Source of the DNA: a virus
Direction: 5' to 3' (one strand)
Virus record (IMG/VR): IMGVR_UViG_3300025853_000612
Coordinates: 1-24,739 of that record
DNA: 24,739 nucleotides
Made by a program: the position numbers and the translations under genes. Each line of letters opens with the position of its first letter. Position 1 is the stretch's first letter. Below are positions 1 through 6,677 of this stretch, in pieces. The notes below the pieces were generated by a model. The model was not told the origin of the DNA, did not search any database, and saw only the letters and a list, made by a program, of their open reading frames with translations.

Positions 1-609
1 CACCTGCTGGATCGGAATGCAGACTGGTACGAAATCTGGAAGGCAGGGGGTCGGATTGAGTGGCTACCAACCCCTTACTTTCATCAGCTTGATCTGCCAA
101 ACGGCTATCGCAAGTGCTTCACTGCGGCAATTGCAATGGTTGCAGCGGATCAAGCCGGCCTGCTCTACCCAAATGACTACGACAAAATACGGGCCAAGTA
201 CGGCGATACAACTGAGATTTACGCGCATCTCTCTGCCCTAAAGGAACTTGGTCTGACTGCCGAATACGTCGACAACGCAACGCCCCAGCTGCTTGAGGAA
301 GAGATCGACGCAGGTCGCCCGGTTGCTGTGGGTTGGCTGCATCACGGTGACGTCAGCAAGGGTGAGCGTCCCAGAGGTTATGGCCACTGGAGCGTGATTG
401 TCGGATACACTGATCAATTCTTCGTAGCCCACGATCCTATGGGCACCCCTGACCTTGTTCATGGCGGCCACAAGGACAAACGAGAGGCTAAGTACGTCCT
501 TTACCCAAGAAAGCAATGGCTCAAGCGCTGGGAAGTTGAAGGTCCTGGCACGGGTTGGGCAATTCGCATTACAGCTGGCGGCTGGCAGTGGAAATCGGAT
601 GTTGATTAG
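1..609 (+). CDS. C39-like cysteine peptidase domain protein (5' end missing)
   Basis: The frame is open from the first base, so this is the C-terminal 202 residues of a longer protein cut by the window edge. It resembles papain-like Peptidase_C39_2 domains: a segment WLPTPYF at visible residues 21-27, a candidate catalytic Cys at residue 39 (KCFTAAIAM), the His motif GHWSVIVGY with His129, and HDP with Asp145. Similar domains are known to me at the end of cyanophage lysozyme-like or structural proteins, where they are presumed to cut peptide bonds in the cell wall. That role is inferred from the family. The missing N-terminal part could carry another domain. The first ATG inside the frame, at 136, lies after the catalytic Cys and is unlikely to be the true start. 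Confidence 0.75.
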   Translation, partial: HLLDRNADWYEIWKAGGRIEWLPTPYFHQLDLPNGYRKCFTAAIAMVAADQAGLLYPNDYDKIRAKYGDTTEIYAHLSALKELGLTAEYVDNATPQLLEEEIDAGRPVAVGWLHHGDVSKGERPRGYGHWSVIVGYTDQFFVAHDPMGTPDLVHGGHKDKREAKYVLYPRKQWLKRWEVEGPGTGWAIRITAGGWQWKSDVD

Positions 610-648
610 CGATATACCGAGTAATGTGCTCTGAGAAATAAAAAGCAT

Positions 649-1173
649 GTGATCGTTCCCGACCACGAGATCCAGCGCCTGTGCCAGCAAGAGCGGATGG
701 TCGTTCCCTATGACCTTGAGCTGCTGAACCCCGCTTCTTTGGACCTGCGGATTGGCGAGAACATCATGGTCGAGGTTGAGCACACCTCAGAGCTGCAGAT
801 CCAGTCGATCGCTCATTGCACTAAGGACAACCCATATTGGATGGCTCCCGGCGAGTTCCTGCTCACCGAGACTCTCGAAGTGTTCAACATGCCGGCTGAC
901 ATCTGCGGCATGTTCTGCCTCAAGTCATCACGGGCCAGAGAGGGCTATGAGCACAGCCACGCGGGCTACGCCGATTGCGGATGGAACGGAAGCAAGCTCA
1001 CCCTGGAGTTGAAAAACAACAAGCGCTTTCATAATTTGCCGCTCTACCCAGGCATGAAGATCGGCCAGATGGTCTTCCTGCTGATGGTCACTAACCCTGA
1101 TTTGGATTATGGAGAAATTGGGCATTACAACGGTCAGCCCCGCGTGATGCCAAGTTGGGAGGAGTGTCTTTAG
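649..1173 (+). CDS. dcd: dCTP deaminase / dUTPase-family protein
   Basis: 174 residues, close to the usual length of dCTP deaminases. These convert dCTP to dUTP (some also hydrolyse dUTP to dUMP) and so feed thymidylate synthesis. Motifs seen: NPASLDLRIG at residues 27-36, FLLTETLEVFNMP at 70-82, KSSRAREG at 92-99, GYADCGWNGSKLTLELKN at 106-123 with Glu120 as the expected general base, PGMKIGQ, and a C-terminal YNGQP. The start is GTG at 649, because the overlapping ATG at 647 runs directly into TGA. With ThyX and the dNMP kinase on the opposite strand it forms a dTTP supply set. Whether it is mono- or bifunctional cannot be read from the sequence. Confidence 0.85.
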   Translation: MIVPDHEIQRLCQQERMVVPYDLELLNPASLDLRIGENIMVEVEHTSELQIQSIAHCTKDNPYWMAPGEFLLTETLEVFNMPADICGMFCLKSSRAREGYEHSHAGYADCGWNGSKLTLELKNNKRFHNLPLYPGMKIGQMVFLLMVTNPDLDYGEIGHYNGQPRVMPSWEECL

Positions 1174-1204
1174 CTACCCTTACTGGAAGCGGAGAGCCTC
1201 TCCC

Positions 1205-1381
1205 ATGCAGCGGTACTTAATCGAAGTAACCGGGAAGTTTTACTTCGAGACCGCGCAGGACCCTGAGAACATCCCAGGCGACATCTACGCCTGCATCTCA
1301 GAGTGCTTCAAAAGCGATGACGACATCATCGACATCGAGATCGCCACCTACGAACTTCCAAAAGATGGAGCATCAGATTGA
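1205..1381 (+). CDS. small hypothetical protein, 58 aa
   Basis: ATG at 1205 follows a GGAGAG stretch about nine bases upstream, a reasonable Shine-Dalgarno site. The protein begins MQRYLIEVTGKFYFE and is acidic, with alternating hydrophobic residues (DDIIDIEIATYEL) suggesting a small alpha/beta fold. It sits 31 bp after the dCTP deaminase gene and its last 17 bases overlap the HNH gene start, so it fits a short rightward operon. I do not recognise the family. Confidence 0.6.
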   Translation: MQRYLIEVTGKFYFETAQDPENIPGDIYACISECFKSDDDIIDIEIATYELPKDGASD

Positions 1382-1730
1382 TGGCATCTATCTCGTTAGC
1401 AAAAAAGCGAGTAAGCAACGCTTCCGTGCCTCAATCTTCTCCGCTTGGAACCACACCTGCGCCTACTGCGGGGACCACGCCACCACGATCGACCACGTAA
1501 AAGCCAAGGCTCACGGTGGTCCGACTACGCTCCGCAACTGCGTGCCAGCTTGCCTGCGCTGCAATGCCGACAAGTCCCACTCGTCGGTCTGGCTCTGGTG
1601 GATTAAGCAGCCCTTCTGGAACTTTTTCAGAGCTCACAAGCTGCTGTGCTGGATCAGTCGAAGCGAGCAGCCTTCATATGCTCTATGTAGATCTGAGCCT
1701 GCCACAGATCATTGGCATAACGGCCGATAG
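1365..1730 (+). CDS. HNH endonuclease
   Basis: 121 residues from ATG 1365. It has a complete HNH core: CAYCG (first zinc-type Cys pair), TIDHVKAKAHGG (catalytic His region), and the second half NCVPACLRCNADKS with another Cys pair and the Asn. HNH proteins nick or cut DNA. Stand-alone ones in phages are homing nucleases or act in packaging. This copy is far from any visible terminase gene, so a homing or free-standing nuclease is the simpler reading. Its 3' end overlaps convergently by 77 bp with the leftward gene ending at 1654. Confidence 0.85.
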   Translation: MEHQIDGIYLVSKKASKQRFRASIFSAWNHTCAYCGDHATTIDHVKAKAHGGPTTLRNCVPACLRCNADKSHSSVWLWWIKQPFWNFFRAHKLLCWISRSEQPSYALCRSEPATDHWHNGR

Positions 1731-1890
1731 AGCAATTCGGCATACAGGCCCGATAGCGAACTTCGCCAATTCCTGGCTCGGTGCTCACCTCGATATAGAA
1801 GCCGTCACCACAGTCGAAGGCGTCATCGGGAACGACGTACTCAGTGGTTGGCCCAGAAGGCTGAGCAGCTTTTTGCGAAGACTCCTCCAC
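1654..1890 (-). CDS. hypothetical protein, 78 aa
   Basis: Last gene of the leftward block. It begins MEESSQKAAQPSGP with a polar tail, then a compact stretch with three Cys residues (FDCGDGFYIEV, RACMPNCSIG) and an amphipathic C-terminus. Its start lies 50 bp inside the preceding leftward gene and its end overlaps the convergent HNH gene. No recognised family. Confidence 0.5.
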   Translation of the reverse strand: MEESSQKAAQPSGPTTEYVVPDDAFDCGDGFYIEVSTEPGIGEVRYRACMPNCSIGRYANDLWQAQIYIEHMKAARFD

Positions 1891-2149
1891 TGGATCGTCC
1901 CTCCGGGAAACCTAAACCGCATTGTGCCGCAACAAATTCCCAGTGGATGCAGTGCTGGCACCTGGGCTTGTTGTTTGTGATGGCCCGAGCGTCGGCATAA
2001 AGCTGCTCGGCTTCAATAACCGCCTGCTCAATCTCCTTGCAACTAAGCGGCAGATCAAGCTTGCCCGTGTGCGTCTTAATGCGGACACGCCAGCCCTCGG
2101 ATCCTTCGTACAGGACCATCCGGCCGGCGTGATACCGCAGTGAGGCCAC
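1841..2149 (-). CDS. hypothetical protein with C-terminal CxxC...C...C module
   Basis: 102 residues, GTG start at 2149 in a TAGTG overlap with the stop of the dNMP kinase gene, suggesting coupled translation. The N-terminal 60 residues look like a small alpha/beta domain. The C-terminus is C64-QH-C67-IHW, then C77-GLGFPEG, then FAKSC95. The four cysteines look like a zinc site. The same module occurs in four other proteins of this window (genes at 3266, 3432, 12522 and 17955). Function unknown; nucleic-acid or protein binding is an inference from the zinc-finger look. Confidence 0.65.
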   Translation of the reverse strand: MASLRYHAGRMVLYEGSEGWRVRIKTHTGKLDLPLSCKEIEQAVIEAEQLYADARAITNNKPRCQHCIHWEFVAAQCGLGFPEGRSSGGVFAKSCSAFWANH

Positions 2150-2691
2150 TAAGCGTGCGCTAGTAGTCGCAGCTTAGTTGTCAAGTCTTCAATCGCACCA
2201 TCATTAAATACAGCGCAATCGAAGCCGTTGTAATCGTTCAAGCTTCCTTCACTGGCGTGCTCAAAAGACTTGGGAATACCCGGTCTTTCGACATACCAAA
2301 GTGCGCCACCCAGGTTCTTGATCAACTGCGCCTCATTGAGGAAGCGGCAATCATCGACCACAACCTTGTCGTACTGCTTGATCCGCTCGGACCAGCAACG
2401 CAACCAGATTTCAGGGTGAACGCAGGATCGGCCCCACTCCGTGCCAAGCGTGCGAAGCATGTGCCGAACACTCACATCAGCAGATGGCACGACCACCTGC
2501 TTGTGCTTATAGACAAGATCCTCAGCCCCGGCCTGGTCGTAACCCAGGGCCTTGAGCATCGGAATCAGCATCTCCTTCAAGGTCTGGGCAAATGGCACGA
2601 TCGTGTAACCGCGCTCTTCCGCCAGCCATTGGGCGACGGTGGATTTGCCAGAGCCTGCAGCAGGGCTGTAGAGGCCGATCAGCTTCTTCAT
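2149..2691 (-). CDS. deoxynucleoside monophosphate kinase
   Basis: 180 residues. The P-loop is at residues 6-18 (GLYSPAAGSGKST). A segment VSVRHMLRTLGTEWGR at 73-88 and VVVDDCRFLNEAQLI at 110-124 match the phage dNMP kinase family (T4 gene 1 type), which phosphorylates dNMPs to dNDPs for phage DNA synthesis. Its ATG overlaps the previous gene's stop (TAATG at 2693-2689). Together with ThyX and dCTP deaminase it suggests the phage makes its own dTTP. Substrate range cannot be told from sequence; phages with modified bases also use relatives of this enzyme. Confidence 0.85.
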   Translation of the reverse strand: MKKLIGLYSPAAGSGKSTVAQWLAEERGYTIVPFAQTLKEMLIPMLKALGYDQAGAEDLVYKHKQVVVPSADVSVRHMLRTLGTEWGRSCVHPEIWLRCWSERIKQYDKVVVDDCRFLNEAQLIKNLGGALWYVERPGIPKSFEHASEGSLNDYNGFDCAVFNDGAIEDLTTKLRLLAHA

Positions 2692-2972
2692 TACTGGCCC
2701 GCCAACTGGGATGAGATAAAGGATGCGCGCATGATCTGGGCGGTGTCCTGCGCAAACTGGTCCATCAGACCGGTGTAAGTGCCGCGCAGACCAGGCTCAG
2801 CAGAGTCCCGCTCGTACAGCTTGTACAAGTAGTCAAGAAAGTCGGCTTTCCCTTTCTCGATTTGCCATGGCTTCAGCTCGGACAAGAGCTGTTCCGCGTC
2901 CAGCGACTGGGTCGCCCCAATAAACGATTCGCCCATCAAAGAACCAAGGCCGGTAGTAAGTTTCGATGCCAT
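2691..2972 (-). CDS. hypothetical helical protein, 93 aa
   Basis: Polar, mostly helical composition after residue 25 (AEQLLSELKPWQIEKG, ADFLDYLYKLYERD), ending in a TAATG overlap with the dNMP kinase start. Real coding character is clear in the C-terminal two thirds. The N-terminal part overlaps another frame (2833-3030) that also looks partly real, so the start at 2972 is uncertain. A later ATG is available at 2936. No family recognised. Confidence 0.6.
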   Translation of the reverse strand: MASKLTTGLGSLMGESFIGATQSLDAEQLLSELKPWQIEKGKADFLDYLYKLYERDSAEPGLRGTYTGLMDQFAQDTAQIMRASFISSQLAGQ

Positions 2973-3030
2973 AAAACAGCGGATGAGCGCCGTAGGAGCC
3001 TACCCCCGTGTTCGGGTGGTAGAGCGTCAC
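2833..3030 (-). CDS. possible overlapping small protein, 65 aa
   Basis: A GTG at 3030 sits in a GTGA overlap with the stop of the upstream leftward gene, the arrangement used by neighbouring genes. The first ~40 residues (MTLYHPNTGVGSYGAHP, then YYRPWFFDGRIVYWGD) look like genuine protein rich in aromatics. The rest looks like a shadow of the overlapping gene that starts at 2972. Either this is a true overlapping gene or one reading frame is a relic. Confidence 0.35.
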   Translation of the reverse strand: MTLYHPNTGVGSYGAHPLFYGIETYYRPWFFDGRIVYWGDPVAGRGTALVRAEAMANRERESRLS

Positions 3031-3266
3031 TTCTCAGCATCGGGCAGATGGTAGATGCGTTCCAGCTTCATGGAAGCCGGCTCATAATCGTCTGAAACAT
3101 CGTCCGGCTCTGAGTCGCCCCACGAGACAGCGTCGTTCTCATTGCGCAGCACCCAAGTAACAGTCGACTGGTACTGCTTGACGCAGATGAGTCCAATCCT
3201 TGGAGATTTCATCAACCAGCGAAAAATCGCCGCTTCTACCGGGTTGAGAAATGGGTGGGCTCGCAT
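3027..3266 (-). CDS. hypothetical protein, 79 aa
   Basis: The start was set at ATG 3266, in a TAATG overlap with the upstream gene, in preference to the in-frame start at 3296. The protein begins MRAHPFLNPVEAAIFRWLM, has a central beta-like segment (IGLICVKQYQSTVTWVLR) and an acidic stretch (DSEPDDVSDDYEP). No recognised domain. It is part of the coupled leftward chain between thyX and the dNMP kinase. Confidence 0.6.
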   Translation of the reverse strand: MRAHPFLNPVEAAIFRWLMKSPRIGLICVKQYQSTVTWVLRNENDAVSWGDSEPDDVSDDYEPASMKLERIYHLPDAEK

Positions 3267-3544
3267 TAGTTCGCCTCCGTGATCATCGCTGGGCATCCTT
3301 CCGCAAACCTCGTACCACCCTCAGGCAAGCCTAGGCAGCACCTATGGCTCCAATGCGCGCAGTTTGCACATGGTCCGCCACCAGCAAGTGGTTCGTACTT
3401 ACGCATCCGAGTCTCTTCTTTGATCTCGGCTTTACCGGCGGGCGTTCTGCGGTAGCAATCTGCGCAGATAACCGGATTGCGTGTGTCCTTGCCGCAAGAG
3501 GGGCAAATTCTCGTGTTGATTCGGCTCGTAGAGCGAGCACTCAC
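3266..3544 (-). CDS. double zinc-motif protein with CxxC module
   Basis: Two Cys clusters are visible: a zinc-ribbon-like CPSCGKDTRN then VICADCYRR, and the recurring module CANCAHW, CCLGLPEG, FAEGC near the C-terminus. The start is unclear. GTG 3544 is listed; ATG 3592 would extend further into the upstream gene; ATG 3409, preceded by an AAGAAGAG Shine-Dalgarno-like stretch, would give only the C-terminal module. In the overlap with the 3432-3875 frame (3432-3544) the Cys pattern favours this frame near 3440-3510. Function unknown; zinc and nucleic-acid binding are plausible. Confidence 0.55.
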   Translation of the reverse strand: MSARSTSRINTRICPSCGKDTRNPVICADCYRRTPAGKAEIKEETRMRKYEPLAGGGPCANCAHWSHRCCLGLPEGGTRFAEGCPAMITEAN

Positions 3545-3875
3545 TGGCGAACGATCCACCAGCTTCAGGGAACTGCATTGAACAGGAGCCATCTAACCAA
3601 TAAGAACAAGAGATGCAGGACTTGCGGGACTCGCTATTAGGCGGATCAAGGACTTGCAAGATCGCGGTATTTAGGCGAAGGAGCAGGTCGTACTCCTTCA
3701 TCTGTTTAGCCGTAATCTCGTAGGTTGTCTCGCTGAAGTTGCAGTTAAAGCAACGGCGTCGGAATCTACGTGCCGGATCTTGCTTGCGGCGGCGCGATTC
3801 AGTCACGTAGAACTTGCGCTGCCCGCATTTAGGACAAGACCTAACCGTCGTGTCTGGTCTACCGCGTTTGTTCAT
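3432..3875 (-). CDS. NrdR-like zinc ribbon fused to CxxC module
   Basis: 147 residues. The N-terminus has C14-PK-C17, then VTESRRR, RRR, C42-FN-C45 and ETTYE. This is the layout of the zinc ribbon of NrdR, the repressor of ribonucleotide reductase genes, but the ATP-cone that follows in NrdR is absent. Residues 87-113 hold the window's recurring module (CISCSYW, C98, QFPEAG, FASEC). The last ~30 residues overlap the next gene and may be fortuitous read-through. Its ATG overlaps the stop of thyX by four bases. A DNA-binding role at nucleotide-metabolism genes is an inference. Confidence 0.65.
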   Translation of the reverse strand: MNKRGRPDTTVRSCPKCGQRKFYVTESRRRKQDPARRFRRRCFNCNFSETTYEITAKQMKEYDLLLRLNTAILQVLDPPNSESRKSCISCSYWLDGSCSMQFPEAGGSFASECSLYEPNQHENLPLLRQGHTQSGYLRRLLPQNARR

Positions 3876-4594
3876 GGCGCCAACCTCGCTTTACCAAGAC
3901 GCTTGTCGATGTAGTAGCCCAGGATCTGGGGAGCCCAGTCCTGCAGGTGAGGAAGCATCAAATCGCAGAGAGTCTGGATCTCAGGCTGCGCATCAGCCTT
4001 GGCCCGCAGGTCAAGGAAATGGAGCGCACTCCGCAGGTTGAAGCTGACTACAAAGTTCTGGCGAAAGTCAAACGGCAGCATCCCGCGAATGTGCTCCTCA
4101 GCGAAGCCAGCTTTAAGGCGAATGGCGTACTGCCGAATCGACTCCATGGCCGCAACCTTGTCACGGCTTAGATCGTCGGCGGAGTAGCGGTACTTCTTGC
4201 CGTCGCGATCCCTGTAATACCCAGGCTCGCGAAAGTAAATCGCCGCCTCAACAGGCATCTCGCCGTTCACCACTTTGACCATGCGCTGGCCCGTGTAGCG
4301 CATCGATTGCACGTCAAAGCTGACGCCAACGCGATGCGTCCGAGCTTGCTGCATCACGGAGTGAGGAAACCCAGCGACACCAAACGTGATCGACGGGTGC
4401 TCAAGCGGACCAAAGTGACCACGCTCGCCAGCTAAAAGGCGCTTGACGCAGATTTCACCGGCGCGAGGTTCAGACGGCGGCTCGTCATCACCGACGTAAC
4501 CCTCGTAATAGTCCTGGTGCATGGCAGACCACACCAAGGTCTGCGGGTTGTAGGTCCGTGCAAGAACCTCAACCCTTAAATACTGGTCCGCCAT
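3872..4594 (-). CDS. thyX: flavin-dependent thymidylate synthase ThyX
   Basis: 240 residues from ATG 4594, which overlaps the upstream stop (TGATG); a TTG one codon earlier is possible. ThyX methylates dUMP to dTMP using FAD, NADPH and methylenetetrahydrofolate, and works as a tetramer. The signature region THRVGVSFDVQSMRY at residues 86-100 is a variant of the family RHRxxSxNxxSxRY pattern. ERGHFGPLEHPSITF at 58-72 and MLPFDFRQNFVVSFNLRSALHFLDLR match other conserved ThyX segments. Surrounding dCTP deaminase and dNMP kinase genes fit a dTTP pathway. Confidence 0.93.
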   Translation of the reverse strand: MADQYLRVEVLARTYNPQTLVWSAMHQDYYEGYVGDDEPPSEPRAGEICVKRLLAGERGHFGPLEHPSITFGVAGFPHSVMQQARTHRVGVSFDVQSMRYTGQRMVKVVNGEMPVEAAIYFREPGYYRDRDGKKYRYSADDLSRDKVAAMESIRQYAIRLKAGFAEEHIRGMLPFDFRQNFVVSFNLRSALHFLDLRAKADAQPEIQTLCDLMLPHLQDWAPQILGYYIDKRLGKARLAP

Positions 4595-4824
4595 CAAACA
4601 ACCGCAACGGTGGACATGGGCCAGCGCGCTTTCGCATACTTCAACGCATGAGTCTTGGACTCAGCCCGAAGCTCTACGAACATTGGACTCGCGCCAACCT
4701 GAGAGACGCGGATCCTAAAAGGCTTGGTTTTGGCACCTGGAACGGCCCTGCTAATGCCGTCGCCGTGCTGGGATTTAGATTCCGCATCATCATCCCAAGT
4801 AGTGTTCAATGCAAAGTCCGACAC
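4594..4824 (-). CDS. hypothetical protein, 76 aa
   Basis: GTG start at 4824, first gene after a divergent gap. The stop overlaps the thyX ATG (TGATG). The N-terminus is polar (MSDFALNTTWDDDAESKSQ). A central FRIRVSQVGASPMFVELRAESKTHALKYAKARWP has the strand-then-helix look of the small beta-alpha proteins phages use as regulators. Unrecognised. Confidence 0.55.
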   Translation of the reverse strand: MSDFALNTTWDDDAESKSQHGDGISRAVPGAKTKPFRIRVSQVGASPMFVELRAESKTHALKYAKARWPMSTVAVV

Positions 4825-4882
4825 AAATAAAAGATAATTGAGCAGTGGACCTACCTATAGTAACTCAAATGCAGGGAGCGCT

Positions 4883-5095
4883 ATGACCTGGTTTAACCGG
4901 GATGTAACACCCGAACGCGAGCTCTCAATCGAGTTGGCATCCCGTGAGATGGAGCCGCGAGAGGCTTATCTCTTTAAGACTCTGATGTCTTACCAGGAGA
5001 TGCTCCAGTCCGCGGTTCACGAGATCATGAGGCTTGAGTTTTTAGTCGAAGATCTTCAAGAGCAAGTTCAACAGCTTCCTCCTGAAGCTCCTTAA
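4883..5095 (+). CDS. hypothetical coiled-coil protein, 70 aa
   Basis: One of two small rightward genes inside the leftward block. The start was set at ATG 4883, with GGGAG seven bases upstream, rather than the TTG at 4838. A TATAGT at 4856-4861 could serve as a -10 box. The protein is helical with a C-terminal heptad-like run (HEIMRLEFLVEDLQEQVQQL). Its last 71 bp overlap convergently with the leftward gene ending at 5025, and both frames read as plausible helices there. Function unknown. Confidence 0.55.
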   Translation: MTWFNRDVTPERELSIELASREMEPREAYLFKTLMSYQEMLQSAVHEIMRLEFLVEDLQEQVQQLPPEAP

Positions 5096-5495
5096 ACAGG
5101 CGCTCGCCAAGCTCGTCGATCAACAGCTCTTGGAACTTCTCCTCGGCTAGTTGAGTCACCAGCCTGTCGTCAGGTTCAGGAGCAGCCTTCCGAATCTCAA
5201 CGATCTCCCGTTTCTGCGGAACTTTGAGCAGCTGCATCGCATTGGTACGGAAAGCGTTGCAGATCCCCATCTTCTTGCGGACCTTGTGAACCCAGTCAGG
5301 ATCCACAGGCTTACCGGTGCGAATCTCCTGCTGAAGCGCGTCAGACAGAGCGTTCTCCATCGAACGGGCCGCCATGACAAGCTCGCCGTTGAAGCGATAA
5401 AGCTCTGAGCTGGTCAGTTTGTCCAGCTCGTCCATCGCGATCACGCGATCAAGAGACTTGCTGTGGAACGTAAGCGGTGCGGGCTTTGTGTCCAT
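5025..5495 (-). CDS. hypothetical protein sharing a domain with the 19858 gene
   Basis: 156 residues, highly helical, with a charged C-terminus (EEKFQELLIDELGERLFKEL). Residues ~18-50 (RVIAMDELDKLTSSELYRFN and following) resemble residues ~20-50 of the protein at 19858-20124 (KVVRLDEVNKLSNQELNLLN): the DE, KL, EL and N positions match. The two proteins are 14 kb apart and on opposite strands. No function known. A hairpin at 5511-5536 separates it from the preceding leftward gene. Confidence 0.65.
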   Translation of the reverse strand: MDTKPAPLTFHSKSLDRVIAMDELDKLTSSELYRFNGELVMAARSMENALSDALQQEIRTGKPVDPDWVHKVRKKMGICNAFRTNAMQLLKVPQKREIVEIRKAAPEPDDRLVTQLAEEKFQELLIDELGERLFKELQEEAVELALEDLRLKTQAS

Positions 5496-5510
5496 AGGTA
5501 ACTAAAACGA

Positions 5511-5536
5511 TAAGTCCCAGTTTGTACCGGGACTTA
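5511..5536 (-). terminator. hairpin, possible leftward terminator
   Basis: Perfect 8-bp arms TAAGTCCC (5511-5518) and GGGACTTA (5529-5536) around a 10-base loop. Read leftward, the stem is followed by TCGTTTTAG, a short T-rich run. It lies between the leftward genes ending at 5560 and starting at 5495, so it could end the first transcript or partly attenuate it. Confidence 0.5.
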
Positions 5537-5559
5537 CATTCTACAGCATCAAATGAGAC

Positions 5560-5817
5560 TCAAGCTGCAGGCTTGTCAAGGCAGAGCACGAAGCAGCCAG
5601 GGCGAGTCGCATCCCGGCGCACCGAATACTTCACCTTGTCACTGGCACGGCTCATCACGCCAACCACCTGCGAAATAGTGGTGGGCTTGTAACCCTTGCC
5701 GGTTTCAGCGTCGAAGTAGGGCACATAGATCGCATCGCCTGGTTTCATCGCCAAAACTTCTTCGCGAAGAGGCGTCGTCTTGCAGGCGCGGCCAGTACGA
5801 ACCTTGACCTCTGACAT
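5560..5817 (-). CDS. hypothetical small basic protein, 85 aa
   Basis: The start was chosen at ATG 5817 (MSEVKVRTGRACKTTPL); earlier in-frame ATGs at 5841 and 5892 are possible. The middle (MKPGDAIYVPYFDAETGKGYKP) and the end (YSVRRDATRPGCFVLCLDKP) suggest a compact beta-rich fold with a conserved-looking VRRDATRPG segment. Similar VRRD...G ends occur in small phage DNA-binding proteins, but I cannot name a family. Confidence 0.55.
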   Translation of the reverse strand: MSEVKVRTGRACKTTPLREEVLAMKPGDAIYVPYFDAETGKGYKPTTISQVVGVMSRASDKVKYSVRRDATRPGCFVLCLDKPAA

Positions 5818-5886
5818 GGAAACTCGCTCAAACGGTGACATAACTACCAGAACAGGCGCGGGCTGTACAAATAGCGTACACTCCAC

Positions 5887-6078
5887 ATGCATTTATGGTG
5901 CAAGTTTGTGAGTAAGGAAGAAGCTAAAAAGGACCCGGCCCCACCGGATCCACACTTGGTCCAATTCATGTACAAAGGCGGAATGAGCGGGAAGTCAATC
6001 TCCCGCGCACTCCGCATCCCTTACACCCGTGTTCTCCGCTGGATCAAGGAAGAGTCACTTTCACAATCCGCTTCGTAA
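5887..6078 (+). CDS. small helix-turn-helix protein
   Basis: 63 residues. Residues ~24-55 (HLVQFMYKGGMSGKSISRAL, then IPYTRVLRWIKEE) give a clear homeodomain/resolvase-type helix-turn-helix: helix, GGMS turn, recognition helix. It is divergent from the leftward gene starting at 5817, a usual place for a local regulator. The start may instead be GTG 5908, which leaves the motif intact. The last 35 bp overlap the convergent gene ending at 6044. DNA binding is expected; the target is unknown. Confidence 0.65.
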   Translation: MHLWCKFVSKEEAKKDPAPPDPHLVQFMYKGGMSGKSISRALRIPYTRVLRWIKEESLSQSAS

Positions 6079-6262
6079 AGTCCACAGCCGCAAGGGGGTT
6101 GGCGCGCTTAAGCAGCCAAACGCCAACTCCCGTCAACTTGTTGTGCTCCCCATTAACTGGCTGGGGTTCTAAATGCTCGACGATCCACTTCGGTGGGCGC
6201 ACCACCCAGATGGGACGCTTAGATCCCATGCGAATCAACTTCAATCCGAGGCTCTGTAGCAC
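6044..6262 (-). CDS. hypothetical protein, 72 aa
   Basis: GTG start at 6262, overlapping the end of the preceding small gene by 22 bp; an internal ATG at residue 12 is an alternative. The protein is basic (MGSKRPIWVVRPPKWIVEHL, then GVGVWLLKRANPL). Last of four chained tiny leftward genes. Family unknown. Confidence 0.5.
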   Translation of the reverse strand: MLQSLGLKLIRMGSKRPIWVVRPPKWIVEHLEPQPVNGEHNKLTGVGVWLLKRANPLAAVDFTKRIVKVTLP

Positions 6263-6408
6263 GGTTCAGACTCCGAAATGAGAACGGCTTGGTTGTAAAA
6301 ACGGTAAAGAGAGCCAGAGCGCAACTTCTGGCGGGCGTCGTAAACATTTGCAGCCTGGATGACCTCATAAAGGCCCAAGCTGCCGATGTAAAAGACAAAT
6401 TTGCGCAT
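6241..6408 (-). CDS. tiny hypothetical protein, 55 aa
   Basis: Begins MRKFVFYIGSLGLYEVIQAA and continues NVYDARQKLRSGSLYRFYNQ. The ATG overlaps the upstream stop (TGATG at 6410-6406). The sequence has the feel of a real protein: strand, helix with an ARQKLRSG segment, strand. It resembles the short phage 'YxVxAxNxxxARxxL' proteins that I recall only as hypothetical. Confidence 0.55.
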   Translation of the reverse strand: MRKFVFYIGSLGLYEVIQAANVYDARQKLRSGSLYRFYNQAVLISESEPCYRASD

Positions 6409-6587
6409 CAGCTCAACTGGGTGATCTTGATGATCGTGGCATCCAGGAAAGAATCACGGACCAGCATGGCCGCCGCATAGTCATCTTCCGCCATGATCCG
6501 CACGGACTTGATGAGGGTGCTGTTGTCACGCCTGTAGCTGATCTCGTAAGTAACGAGACCGCGACGGTAGTTGGCGTAGGGGTTCAC
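6408..6587 (-). CDS. tiny hypothetical protein, 59 aa
   Basis: GTG start at 6587 in a GTGA overlap with the stop of the membrane peptide gene. It begins MNPYANYRRGLVTYEISYRR, followed by NSTLIKSVRIMAEDDYAAAM, then an alternating segment ATIIKITQLS. The pattern strand-strand-helix-strand suggests a small folded domain. It sits in an unbroken coupled chain with its neighbours. No family recognised. Confidence 0.55.
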   Translation of the reverse strand: MNPYANYRRGLVTYEISYRRDNSTLIKSVRIMAEDDYAAAMLVRDSFLDATIIKITQLS

Positions 6588-6673
6588 GAGAACTGGGTAA
6601 GAAAGATGGTGACGACCAGAAGACCAAGTAGCCAGGTAATGCCAAACAGAACGACAAGCTGGTTCTGAGTCAC
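6584..6673 (-). CDS. single-pass membrane peptide, ~29 aa
   Basis: From a GTG at 6673 the product is MTQNQLVVLFGITWLLGLLV then VTIFLTQFS: one transmembrane helix with almost nothing else. An ATG at 6769 in the same frame would lengthen it, but that part overlaps the well-supported gene ending at 6678 and looks like shadow. Small membrane peptides of this type can be holin- or inhibitor-like; nothing here decides. Confidence 0.45.
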   Translation of the reverse strand: MTQNQLVVLFGITWLLGLLVVTIFLTQFS

Positions 6674-6677
6674 GGCG

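Noticed and set aside
5887-5892. Divergent starts inside one ATGCAT palindrome
   Set aside because: It needs the longest start of the leftward gene (5892), which adds a poor N-terminus; the ATG at 5817 is more likely.
6289-6480. 63-codon + strand frame
   Set aside because: The minus strand here carries two better small genes (6241-6408 and 6408-6587) linked by start/stop overlaps.
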